A stretch of 28,933 nucleotides of DNA from a virus. Of this stretch, positions 8,944 through 17,700 are shown piece by piece (the stretch's first letter is position 1; every line of letters starts with the position of its first letter). The notes below the pieces were generated by a model. The model did not search any database. It was given only the letters and a program-made list of their open reading frames with translations, and was not told the origin of the DNA. The stretch spans positions 1-28,933 of the IMG/VR virus record IMGVR_UViG_3300030943_001532. The stretch is one strand, 5' to 3'. The position numbers were made by a program, and so were the translations under genes.

Positions 8944-9533
8944 GCCGTTGTTGGTGTTTTTGACCAATGATTATCTTCATAACAATCGTACCTTGCAGTT
9001 GACGTAATTCTCCACTCTCCTTTTTTGCCTGGAGCAGTTGCCGATGCAGGAGCTGTGTCCCATTTGTTAAAAACATCCAATAATGAAATCGAATCGGGTT
9101 TAGCAGTGATTTCGCTCCATGCGGGCACATATGTGATTGGGCGGTATAACCCGGCATGATTACCCCAGCTTAAAACAGTGGCTATGTTGGCGATCTGTGC
9201 TGCTGTGGGGATAGCATAACCCGGGGATAATGATATTACGATGGTCCCACCTGTTGTTATAGGAGATCCGGTAACGGTTAATCCGGGTGGAACGGTGACC
9301 GCAACGTATGATACGGTACCCGAACCTGCATCGAGTATTATTGCAGCGAGCGAATCGAGGAATTGCTTAAATGGTACTGGCTGCATTTCCTTGTTGGCGT
9401 TTGGGACTTCGATGGTCCCTGAAAATCTAATATCGTTTGTAAATTCCCGTTTTTGGGTGTCGGGGTAATATTTCTGACCAAAACCTGCAAGGGTGCAGGA
9501 TATAAATACAATAAGGGTTATAATTTTTTTCAT
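8937..9533 (-). CDS. Short fibre-like protein with signal peptide
   Basis: 198 residues. Residues 1-20 are a Sec signal ending AGFGQ (MKKIITLIVFISCTLAGFGQ). Residues 25-60 suggest a fibre attachment region (DIRFSGTIEVPNANKEM, PFKQFLDSLAA). Then comes VSYVAVTVPPGLTVTGSPITTGG, a Gly/Thr-rich shaft motif, and WGNHAGLYRP, the same element as WGNHSGLY in the terminal fibre gene. The C-terminal segment (KKGEWRITSTARYDCYEDNHWSKT) has the Trp/Tyr content of a small binding head. It overlaps the beta-helix gene by 7 nt when the latter starts at 8943, and lies 2 nt after the upstream gene. Likely a short tail fibre. No catalytic motif seen. Confidence 0.62.
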   Translation of the reverse strand: MKKIITLIVFISCTLAGFGQKYYPDTQKREFTNDIRFSGTIEVPNANKEMQPVPFKQFLDSLAAIILDAGSGTVSYVAVTVPPGLTVTGSPITTGGTIVISLSPGYAIPTAAQIANIATVLSWGNHAGLYRPITYVPAWSEITAKPDSISLLDVFNKWDTAPASATAPGKKGEWRITSTARYDCYEDNHWSKTPTTAW

Positions 9534-9535
9534 AT

Positions 9536-10168
9536 CTATATAAAATTGATTTCGACTGTTTGTTCTGTGCCGGTTCCAGGAATTGTGATAAAATAGTTAT
9601 CATCCTCCGTTACGGGTGCCATGCGTTTATAATTAAGTGGCATACCATCTGAAGTAAAAACAGATATAAAGCGCGGTGGTGTTTTCTGCAAAGTGTCATA
9701 GTCATAATCGTCTGCCGGAATTACTACAAAAACGGGCGGGTTTAGCGCTAATGATGAACCACGTGACACGGTTACATCTACCTCTCGCGCTCCTGTACCG
9801 CTTGGATCGAAAGCCTCGGTGAATTTTTTTGTTGTAATTACCGTATGTATGATCCATTTCCCTTCGAGAAATGTCTGGCGCCATCCATCCGCGAAAATGA
9901 TTAAAATATCTACCAGGTAAGTATCAGCTGTAATAGCAATATTATGACGCTTTATCGCAAAAATAAAATTGCTCCGGATCTCTATTTTGCTGTTGATTGT
10001 CGAGTATTCTGCAACAACCAGGGCGCTCGCTCTTTTACGTAACTGCATGTATATTTTGGCATCGGCCAGCGAATTTGCCGGGATTTCCGGCAGCCTGAAA
10101 ACAACATCATCGTACGAATTGCCGTACCAGGCTTCGGGGAAATCGTAATGTTGAATTGGATCTGACAT
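9536..10168 (-). CDS. BppU-like baseplate/fibre adaptor candidate
   Basis: 210 residues, no signal peptide. The first 115 residues fit the pattern of baseplate upper proteins (BppU N-terminal type) that join fibres to the tail tip: an opening HYDFPEAWYGNSYDDVVFRL, then a strand with KIYMQLRKRA, a NSKIEIRSNFIFAI pair, TYLVDILIIFADG, and GKWIIHTVITT. The C-terminal half (PPVFVVIPADDYDYDTLQ onward) is probably the fibre-binding part. It lies between the SGNH/LRR gene and the first signal-bearing fibre, the expected place for an adaptor. The family assignment rests on strand pattern and position only; a general tail protein is the fallback. Confidence 0.5.
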   Translation of the reverse strand: MSDPIQHYDFPEAWYGNSYDDVVFRLPEIPANSLADAKIYMQLRKRASALVVAEYSTINSKIEIRSNFIFAIKRHNIAITADTYLVDILIIFADGWRQTFLEGKWIIHTVITTKKFTEAFDPSGTGAREVDVTVSRGSSLALNPPVFVVIPADDYDYDTLQKTPPRFISVFTSDGMPLNYKRMAPVTEDDNYFITIPGTGTEQTVEINFI

Positions 10169-10229
10169 GTTATAAGTATTAAATACTATTACTATTCAGC
10201 AGCCCACGCGCTCTATGTGAACCTATTGA

Positions 10230-11636
10230 CTACCTCGTCAAAACAGTCCAGAAAGGCTTACTGCTGTCATTATTAGGTGATCTGTATGCTTGTAAATTGG
10301 CCTTATCAATTAATCCCTGTCCGGTAGGAGCACCAGACCCGACAACTCCTGTCAGATCAATGTACCTCGTAGTAGTTGCCTTTGCCACATCTCTGTTTGC
10401 CCACATGTCTGCAAGTATTTGATTAATATTATTTGACGTAAGCAATAATCCGCGTAGGTCTAAATTATACAATGCACCTAAATTCAAAACATTTGGACAT
10501 ATAATCCCACCCGAGTTGGTCGCAATAACTACGTTTATAAACTTGTTGTTAATACTAATATCTCCAGAAAGCGCATTATTTCCTGCTGCGGAAAAAGAAA
10601 CCAGAGACGGAAGATTATTTATATTGCCAGATAAGGTATTTAAGCCTGCAATGGAGAAATTTGTAAGTGACGTAACTACACCGATATCTCCTCCTAAAGA
10701 TGGTGCATTAGCAACATTTTTCCATCCAGGATACGGTATATTAAATAACCTGTTTCTATCCATTGTAAGTATTGCTGGCCCCGTACATTTAATATACAAT
10801 GTTAATGTAGTTGAAGTGGTAGCCAAAAACAGTTTTGTTGGATTAAGCGTTCCGGCAGCATCAGAATAAAAGTTTGCATTTCCACTTAACTTAAACGCAA
10901 CGATAGCATTTGTAAAAACCGTCAATTGAGCAATGCCAGAGCCATCGCCCGTTTGTGTTAGCGTAAAGTCATACGATTTAGCGACAACCCCACCTAATCC
11001 AATAATCTTCAATTTGCTCACAAACAATTGACTCATCGGATATGCTCCTGCGGTAGTTGGGTGCAATAAATCAGCATAAAAAGTTGCATTTGTACAGTCG
11101 GCCAATTCGGGTACTGTGTCTGTATCTAAGATTTTCACTTCCGGAAATAAAACTAAGTCGTTTCGGAGCGAATTATTAAATACGTTTCGTTCTATTTCAA
11201 ACTGTGCCGACCGTCCACCCTCCGTTGATGGTGTCATTGTGTATGTAAATATTCTTTTATGCCCCGCTAATATCCGTGCTTGGATATATGATTTTAATGC
11301 GTTATAGGTTGCAGTGCCGCTACCAACAGTATTATCTACATTATTTACACCATTGTAAATAATCAGTAAATTTTTATTTGTTGATGTTTCAACCACAATC
11401 TTACTATCAAGAGTTGCCGCCCTACTGACCATTGCTGCAATATTAGTACCACCAACGGCACCGTTATAATAACCCGATGTATTAATCCCATATTTAAAAA
11501 GATTATCCATCGATGTACCAGTCGCAACAAAAGAATGCCCCTCAATCATTAGATTTGCCGATGCTGTATCTTTAAATGTGTTTGACAATGCCCATTGTCC
11601 CCCCATTCCCCCGAATGCCTTCGTAAATGTTCCCAT
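10230..11636 (-). CDS. Tail-associated SGNH/GDSL hydrolase with leucine-rich-repeat-like C-terminus
   Basis: 468 residues. The first 210 show the SGNH esterase blocks in order: block I IEGHSFVATG (Ser35 nucleophile, His replacing the usual Asp in GDS), block II NGAVGGTNI (Gly62/63), block III IIYNGVNNV (Asn98 or 99), and block V YADLLHPTTAG (Asp189, His192; the DxxHP signature). Residues 215-300 form a beta linker. Residues 300-440 are LRR-like (LTNFSIAGLNTLSGNINNLPSLVSFSAAGN; NINQILADMWANR), as in Bacteroidota BspA-type repeats. All catalytic positions are present, so it should be active, most plausibly removing acetyl or similar esters from capsule or O-antigen during adsorption. No signal peptide. 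It follows the 136-residue tail gene by 1 nt. Enzyme family call good, substrate unknown. Confidence 0.75.
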   Translation of the reverse strand: MGTFTKAFGGMGGQWALSNTFKDTASANLMIEGHSFVATGTSMDNLFKYGINTSGYYNGAVGGTNIAAMVSRAATLDSKIVVETSTNKNLLIIYNGVNNVDNTVGSGTATYNALKSYIQARILAGHKRIFTYTMTPSTEGGRSAQFEIERNVFNNSLRNDLVLFPEVKILDTDTVPELADCTNATFYADLLHPTTAGAYPMSQLFVSKLKIIGLGGVVAKSYDFTLTQTGDGSGIAQLTVFTNAIVAFKLSGNANFYSDAAGTLNPTKLFLATTSTTLTLYIKCTGPAILTMDRNRLFNIPYPGWKNVANAPSLGGDIGVVTSLTNFSIAGLNTLSGNINNLPSLVSFSAAGNNALSGDISINNKFINVVIATNSGGIICPNVLNLGALYNLDLRGLLLTSNNINQILADMWANRDVAKATTTRYIDLTGVVGSGAPTGQGLIDKANLQAYRSPNNDSSKPFWTVLTR

Positions 11637-11637
11637 T

Positions 11638-12048
11638 TTATGGCCGTATTTCGATGTGAATAAATCGATTATTCAAAACGCCATCGGCAAGGACTGTCGT
11701 ATCGGCAGCGGCGTAAGTAAGCAGCGTCATTACATTGGCACTCGTGCGGTTTATTTTGTATAAATTACCTGATTGGTCAGTATATACATCATCGACAGGC
11801 ACCGTTTTGCCCGATGTAAAAGCACCCGTTTTGGTGAGGGTAAAAGTGCCAACTGCTGTCCGTGCCCAAACCGGAGCGCCAATTCCATCTTCGAGCACAT
11901 TGCCGGTTGGTGCCGTAGTGCCGGTTTGTGTGAAAAAGCCTTCATAAATTTTTGGTTTTGTGATAAACCATGCTGAAATATTTTCTGCAATTGAAGTACC
12001 GTTCGGTTTTATAAACGAATCCAATAGTTTGTTAAGTGTTCTGTTCAT
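11638..12048 (-). CDS. Small tail/fibre protein, first gene of the fibre block
   Basis: 136 residues. N-terminal amphipathic helix (NRTLNKLLDSFIKPNGTSI), then beta-rich Thr/Gly/Val sequence (FFTQTGTTAPTGNVLEDGIG, GTFTLTKTGAFTSGKTVPVD, YTDQSGNLYKI) typical of small phage adhesin or fibre-adaptor domains. It ends 1 nt before the SGNH hydrolase start (TAAaATG) and is probably co-translated with it. A conserved leader with a candidate late promoter lies 37-73 nt upstream of its start. No family recognised; the tail role comes from composition and position. Confidence 0.55.
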   Translation of the reverse strand: MNRTLNKLLDSFIKPNGTSIAENISAWFITKPKIYEGFFTQTGTTAPTGNVLEDGIGAPVWARTAVGTFTLTKTGAFTSGKTVPVDDVYTDQSGNLYKINRTSANVMTLLTYAAADTTVLADGVLNNRFIHIEIRP

Positions 12049-12084
12049 GTCTTTCAGTATTACGGTGAATAATTTTATTTTTCC

Positions 12085-12120
12085 GAAAGATAGAATTGGG
12101 AGGGGGCGGTATAAAGGACA
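12085..12120 (-). promoter_or_regulatory. Candidate late promoter of the fibre block (TGTCCTTT-N20-TATCTTTC)
   Basis: On the minus strand TGTCCTTT (12113-12120) is followed after exactly 20 nt by TATCTTTC (12085-12092), one mismatch from TAnnTTTG. The same pair at the same spacing precedes the tape-measure gene and the gene at 26506-26790. It lies between the 12196-12227 hairpin and the first fibre-block gene. Confidence 0.5.
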
Positions 12121-12172
12121 GTTTTTGAGAGAGGGAGAAGGGGTGAGGGGGAGAAGAGGTGAGGGGGCGAAT
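12121..12172. repeat. G-rich polypurine repeat (GGGTGAGGGGGAGA family)
   Basis: Polypurine tract with GGGTGAGGG and GGGAGA units, next to the fibre-block promoter. Related tracts lie at 18061-18126 and, inside a gene, at 22440-22497. Four or more G-runs occur close together on the plus strand. Confidence 0.7.
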
Positions 12173-12195
12173 TAGAATTTGACAGGATATAGAAA

Positions 12196-12227
12196 GCCCT
12201 TCGAGCGTTCGCAGACCCTCGAAGGGC
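12196..12227 (-). terminator. Hairpin with CCCTTCGAG arms after the 85-residue gene
   Basis: Perfect 10-bp arms (GCCCTTCGAG / CTCGAAGGGC) around a 12-nt loop, starting 8 nt past the stop of the gene at 12236. Only a short T-rich stretch (TTTCTATAT) follows on the minus strand, so termination is plausible but not certain. It is nearly identical, in inverted orientation, to the hairpin at 21178-21211. Confidence 0.55.
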
Positions 12228-12235
12228 AATGAAGA

Positions 12236-12493
12236 TTACGCACGCAATTTATTAAGATCGTTGCGCAGGTGGCTAAGGTTATTGATGATCTCAGTCGCTT
12301 GCCGGTGATTCTCGCCTTCGAGCGTATCGAGCAAACTACCTATAAAGCACACAATTCCGGCAAGTGTTTCGCTGGTTGCGATCAAATGTTCGTTATTGTC
12401 GGTTTGAAATGCACGGAGCATTTCGATTGCTGCAGGGGTTAGTATTATCCCTTCGATCTCAAGGTTGGCTGTTGATATGGTATTTGGTTTCAT
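12236..12493 (-). CDS. Small phage protein, paralogue of the gene at 18906-19163
   Basis: 85 residues, not recognised as a named family. Aligned by eye with the 85-residue protein at 18906 it shares: EG(I/V)(I/V)LT-A-I--L--FQ--NN, an acidic loop, --ET/EVLA--(V/I)C(F/Y)I, and a final helical segment with I--LS-LR--L-K. It is predicted to be mostly alpha-helical with an amphipathic C-terminus. One copy sits between tail and fibre blocks, the other beside the switch region. Function unknown; a small regulator or a structural chaperone are possible. The duplication is directly visible. Confidence 0.6.
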   Translation of the reverse strand: MKPNTISTANLEIEGIILTPAAIEMLRAFQTDNNEHLIATSETLAGIVCFIGSLLDTLEGENHRQATEIINNLSHLRNDLNKLRA

Positions 12494-12904
12494 CTCATTA
12501 TTTTTTATCGGTTTTTTTGATGGGTTTAAATGGGCAGATCGCCCTAACTAAAAAGTTCGTGATTGTTTTTTTCGGGTGTTTTTCCCGACTTATCGACGAA
12601 TATTGACGATAAATCGAAAAAAAGAGCACGCTTATGAAATAACTTGGATTCCCCGGTTCCTCACTTGTCCGTGTGGGGGCTTACCGTATATCTAAAAAAT
12701 CGGAGCCGGGATTTATACGACAGGAAAAAAGTCCGAAGCTGTATTTCAGAATTGAAGGATTTTTCAGAATGTGGAAAATAGTGAAAAGTTGCATAAGGTG
12801 GAAATTAAGGTTTGGCGATTGTTCAAAATTAATCAAACAATGATACGAAATCACTAAATATGTAATTTGTAATGATTTCAATTAAACATACTACTTAGCG
12901 CCAT
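12494..12904. other. 411-nt stretch without a supported gene
   Basis: A/T-rich except for a G/C patch around 12650-12712 (CCCCGGTTCCTCACTTGTCC region, GTGTGGGGGC). A 66-codon minus-strand frame at 12681-12881 lacks family resemblance and coding-like composition. A 10-nt match (GGTTTGGCGA, 12809-12818) recalls the repeat at 18454-18598. It may hold a promoter for the small gene at 12236 or a structured RNA; I cannot support either. Confidence 0.4.
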
Positions 12905-14683
12905 TTAAACGGTAAATAGTTCTGATTCAACCAGTGAGATTCCGGATGGTGTAATATCGAATTTCAACGAATTGACCAGGTAATTCACTGAGGCAATATT
13001 TTGTTTTTCTGCCCAATTAAAATTTGTATAATCAGTAACCGATAACCGGAAATATTGCCGTTTTTGTTTGCGCCGTATCTTCCAGTCAGCTTCATCTTTT
13101 ACGAGCTGTGCAATAATGCTTCTTTCACCTATTGTGCGCATGCTGATTGTTCCTTTTGCGATTTCGGCACGGTCGTAAGCATCGCCCGATATAACGGGAT
13201 ACCTCACTGCTATACGTGCATCATCCTGATTTGTATAGACTTTGAGACCCCAGTTGAATAAAAAAGCAATTGGCGGATCTTCATATTTGCCGCCATTAAA
13301 CCAAATATCGATGAAATTATTCATCTTTTGGTTTATTTCAGGCATTTCAATATCGACATCCCAGGTTTTTGTTATTACATGATTGCCGGTATAATCATTA
13401 ACCTGTATTGATTGAGTAACAGATCGTGTTTCTAATCGCTGTCCGACAATTGTTATCTCAATTTCGTTTTCCCCTTCGCCTCCGCCCGAAATAAATGGTT
13501 GATATTTGCCAGTGTTTTCCCACGCGAAAACGTCCGGATCGTTTGTATTTTCTTTTGGTTGTAATATGGTTACAAAATAGCTGTCGGTTGATACGGTATG
13601 ATATATATATTCCTGTGTTAATAAGGTTGCTTCCGGAATCTCGGCATAATTGGCCACCGATACCAAAATTTTCGCACGGATAGATGTAAATATGGGTGAT
13701 TCTATGATAGGTGACAAAAGGATATCTGCGGTTGCATCTTTATAACTGACAGTATAGCCATCGGCAGGGATTGTCATTACCGGAATATCTTTTAACGCAT
13801 GATCGTTTAATAAATGGCTAATTGATTGCGAATTAATGATATCTCGCACCAATTTTACGGATGCTGTTTTTAATTGATCGTTTGTTACGATTACAATTCC
13901 AAATTGACGTATTATTTTTAGGAAGTCTCTAACATTCATTTGGTTGAATGCATATTTGTAATTGCTGTTATAGGCTCCCCACATATTATTAAGCGACAAT
14001 AAAAACCACTTCGACAGATCGGGGATTGTTGCCATATCGTCGTCGGCAAGTGTCAGTCCCAACAATTCAATGATGCGTTTTAAGATATACCTCACATAAA
14101 AACTGTAAGTTATTACATTCGATTGATTACCAACAACATTAATTAGTAACCCGGTTACAGGATTATAGCCATTTATATAATCGGGTAGTTTCCATGTTCC
14201 TTCTGTATCGGTAAATGCTTTGTTGTTAAAAAACGGCGCACATACATAATTGCATTCCGGATAATGGCTATTGAGTGTATAAGTTCGCATTGATAATACG
14301 TTGTCTGATGTCATATTATCAGTGTTCTCTGTTCCAAATTCCAGGTCCATTAATTTTTTTGATTCGGCTATTTTTGCAAACGATGTTTTTGACGACTGCA
14401 GCGTAATCGGGAATTCCCCATTATCAACATCTCCAAGTGCGACGGCATCGCCAACCATCAACTGGATGCCGTCGACGATCAATATTGCATCCCACCTGAA
14501 CGACCTGGTTACATTTTGTATTCTGGCTGCATGGTTAAGAATCTCCGCATTGGGTTTATATGGTATCGTGAACGGGTACGAAAAAGCATTTATTTCGTTA
14601 AAATATGGGTTCATAGCTGTAATCCCTATTTTTGTGTCGGGGAAGAGCACCGCCTGGTGACCGTTGAGATATAGTTTTATCAT
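12905..14683 (-). CDS. Tail-hub/distal tail protein candidate downstream of the tape measure
   Basis: 592 residues. The N-terminus (MIKLYLNGHQAVLFPDTKIG, then NPYFNEINAFSYPFTIPY) has the sYPF-P pattern I associate with Bacteroidota phage proteins encoded after the tape measure. It is beta-rich with aromatic strands; there is a Gly-rich loop near residue 405 (ISGGGEGEN), and the C-terminal 60 residues (FNWAEKQNIASVNYLVNSLKF) form a beta domain. It starts 49 nt downstream of the tape-measure stop, with a REP-like hairpin in the gap. In siphophages this position holds Dit and Tal, the baseplate hub and tail-associated protein. No peptidase motif is visible. Structural role likely, exact identity unproven. 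Confidence 0.55.
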   Translation of the reverse strand: MIKLYLNGHQAVLFPDTKIGITAMNPYFNEINAFSYPFTIPYKPNAEILNHAARIQNVTRSFRWDAILIVDGIQLMVGDAVALGDVDNGEFPITLQSSKTSFAKIAESKKLMDLEFGTENTDNMTSDNVLSMRTYTLNSHYPECNYVCAPFFNNKAFTDTEGTWKLPDYINGYNPVTGLLINVVGNQSNVITYSFYVRYILKRIIELLGLTLADDDMATIPDLSKWFLLSLNNMWGAYNSNYKYAFNQMNVRDFLKIIRQFGIVIVTNDQLKTASVKLVRDIINSQSISHLLNDHALKDIPVMTIPADGYTVSYKDATADILLSPIIESPIFTSIRAKILVSVANYAEIPEATLLTQEYIYHTVSTDSYFVTILQPKENTNDPDVFAWENTGKYQPFISGGGEGENEIEITIVGQRLETRSVTQSIQVNDYTGNHVITKTWDVDIEMPEINQKMNNFIDIWFNGGKYEDPPIAFLFNWGLKVYTNQDDARIAVRYPVISGDAYDRAEIAKGTISMRTIGERSIIAQLVKDEADWKIRRKQKRQYFRLSVTDYTNFNWAEKQNIASVNYLVNSLKFDITPSGISLVESELFTV

Positions 14684-14707
14684 GATGAAGCTATTTATAA
14701 GATAATT

Positions 14708-14733
14708 GGGCGATCACAAAAGATCACCCTTAC
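14708..14733. repeat. REP-like palindrome (GGGCGATC...GATCACCCTTAC)
   Basis: Arms GGGCGATC and GATCACCC (one mismatch) around a 6-nt loop, followed by TTAC that abuts the tape-measure stop. Family members lie at 23154, 26499 (half) and inside a gene at 22682. Confidence 0.7.
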
Positions 14734-17700
14734 TACTTTGTGAGGGCATTGAATTTGCTGATATCTTCGAGGCTTTCTTCAATCCCATTATGCCCGTATT
14801 TATTGATTTTTGCGGTAATGCCCGATTTTAGCATCTGTTTCAAATCTTTGATAAGTGCTGTCAGCTCCGGATCCTGTAGCACCTGTACGCTCGTACTTCC
14901 TCCACCTTCTACAGATGATTGATAATTTGGCGAAGTTGCGTAACCACCATCTGCATAACCTCCCGGTTTGGTCATAGATGCAACTCCAGTACGCAGATCG
15001 AGGCTGGAGAGTGTTTTATTTCTCCGTGCCTGCTCGAAAATGTCGATATAAGGTTGCAATCGTGGATTATTGACACCTTCCTGTGGGATTACATATTCGC
15101 CTGCATGGACAATTCCTGCCGGTTCGTATTTTCCGCCCGGGCGTGTGTAACCACCATCGGCTTTACCCTTGTCTCCTCCAAGAATTAGTGCTTTAGCGGT
15201 GCCAAAGGCGGCTTTCATCAGTACAATTTTTGCCATTGCTGTAGCAATACCCCAAAACCCCTTTGTTCCAATGTCAGTAATTGTTGTTTGTGCTATTTGT
15301 AATATCAGTATTTTTTCGAGTGCATCGAGCGCCATTACGATTGTATTGCGCAGAAATTGCCCGAAATCCTGCTCCTGGCCCATCAATGTATCGGCAAACG
15401 AATCGCCCACGGAAGCGGCAAGGTCGAGATACGAACGGGCACGGCTTTCGTTGATGTCGGCTTCCTTCTTTTGAATTTCTTTTAATTGCGCGATTGAATC
15501 GTCAACCATCGCAATTGTATCGTCGATTGATATTTTAATCTTCCCATCATCGGCTGTGGCCATTTCGTCAATTACTTTCTGACCCTCTTCACGGATTTTA
15601 ATTTTCGATTCGATGATTTGTAATTCGATATCGGAAGTATCTTTTCCTTGCTGTATAAGCAGCGCTTTTTGTGTTTCGAGGTAAGCCAGTTCGGCAATCT
15701 GCATTTTTACCTGGTACTCTTCTTTTGTAATTTGCTCGTCGTAATATGATTTTTTAATAATTGTGAGCCGGTCGTTGTAAGCGCCTTGTAATTCTTCGTT
15801 GGCAGTTTTAGCGGCTAACTTTTCAGTTTTTGCTGCATCGCGTTCGGCTTTTTCACGGGCCTTCTTTTCTGCTTTTGTTTCAGTATCGGTACCACCCCCG
15901 CCAGTTCCTCCGGTCGATGATGCGCCTGCACTATTCCCTGATGCCACTTCCTGGTCGAGCATCCCTTGATATTTCTCTATCTGTATTTCTAACTCCTTGA
16001 TTCGTTCGCTTGTATTTTTTGATTTAGATGCGGCATTTGCAGCGGCAAACATTGTCGGGCTTTTTACAAAATTCCATGCCTGGCGGAACATGCCCGGATC
16101 GCCACCTTCGCCGGCCTTCAGTTTGCCAATTTCCTTTTGCGCCTCCTTGATGTTTTCGGTGGCAGCTTCGATGCGTGCTTTGTGCTCGAGCGCATCGATG
16201 TATTTTTTTGTGGCGGCGGTGGCAGCATCGGTATTGATGGTTTCGAGCGTTAAACCTCCCAAATATTGCGGAGAAAGCTGGTTTAGTTTTTCGATTGCTG
16301 CCTGCCGGGTGGCTTTTGTGAGCAGTTCGTTTTGTGCCACACGCAGCAGCTGTTCCATCTCCACCCTTTCGTCGATAATGCTTTGGCTTGCCTTTTGGTT
16401 TACATCGTCGAGGGCTTTTTGTGCGATCTGTGCCTCACTTAATTTTTGCGAATAGAAATACAATGCGGTACCAATGGCCATAATTGCCCCCACCAATAGA
16501 CCGATCGGACTGACTTTTACAATCGAATTGAAAAGCCGCCATGCCTGTGCTGCACGGGTTACATTTCCGGTAAGGAGTGCCTGTGCGGCTGCCATCAACA
16601 ACATGGCAGCGCGTTCGGTATTGTGCCATATTACGCGGACTTTTTGAAGTGCCAGCGAAATAACGCTCCCGGCATTATGTCGTTCGGTCCACATTGCCGA
16701 TAATTTAACGGCTACGGTGTAACCGATGATGGCAGAAGTGGCAACAACGATTGTCGAGCCGTATTTCTGGAAGAAATTAACCATTACCAGGGTAATAGAA
16801 AGCATTTTCCCAAACCACCCGGTAGCAAGTGTAAGCGCGGGGGTCAGTTTTTGCCCCAGTTCGATCGATATGATATTGATCCGGTTTTTAGCCTGTGCCA
16901 GCCGTGCGTTGTTATTCGCGGTATTGATGGCCGCTTGCTCCATCGCTACATTGGTACCCGTGACCGCTTTTTCGTAGTTTTTAAGCTCGCCAATATTGGT
17001 CATTAATATCTGTGCGGTGGTGATATTTTCGGTGCCAAATAGCTTGAGCAGTTCGGTAACCGACAAGTTTTTTTTCGCAAGGTTTTCGAATGCTGCAGAC
17101 ATTCCTACAATGGCAGGGTTGGTATCGTCGGCACCTTTCTGCAGATCGAGTAAAACACCTTTAAGTGTGCGGCCTGCAATTTCGGGCGCTGAAATACGTG
17201 GTGCCAGGGTTTCGATGGTCGCGATTAATGTTTCGAGCGGAATACCTGCCTGTTTGGCTACGGTTCCTGACTTCTCGATGGCTTGCGTCAAATAAGGGAT
17301 TTCGCCGGCACCTTCTTTAGAGCCTGCTCCCAATGCGTTGATGATGCGCCTGGCTTCGCTGGCCGGCACATTGTATTGGTTCATCACCATCGTAAGGGCT
17401 TCGATAGCTGGCTGCAGTTCCGTTTTTGCAGCGTTGGCAAGGATAATCGCGTTTTGTGTAACGTCGACCAGCGCTTCTTTATTCTTCAAAAGTTCGGGGC
17501 GTGCCGATCCGGTTTTTGTAAATGCATCGATAATTTCCTGCGCGCTTTGAGTAACCCGGATGCCTCCTTCGAGGGTGGCGGTGCTCATATCTTTCGCTTT
17601 TTGTGTTAGCCAGTCGAGCGATGCGCCTGCCAATCCGGTAAGTGCCGACAGATTACCAACCCGTTCCTCAAAATCGTTGAAGGTTTTCACGAGGTTTTTG

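Noticed and set aside
12121-12172. CRISPR-like or tandem repeat array
   Set aside because: The G-rich units are irregular purine runs without spacers of constant length.
12681-12881. 66-codon minus-strand reading frame
   Set aside because: No domain, odd Phe/His/Ile-rich composition, no start context and not linked to neighbours; probably noncoding.
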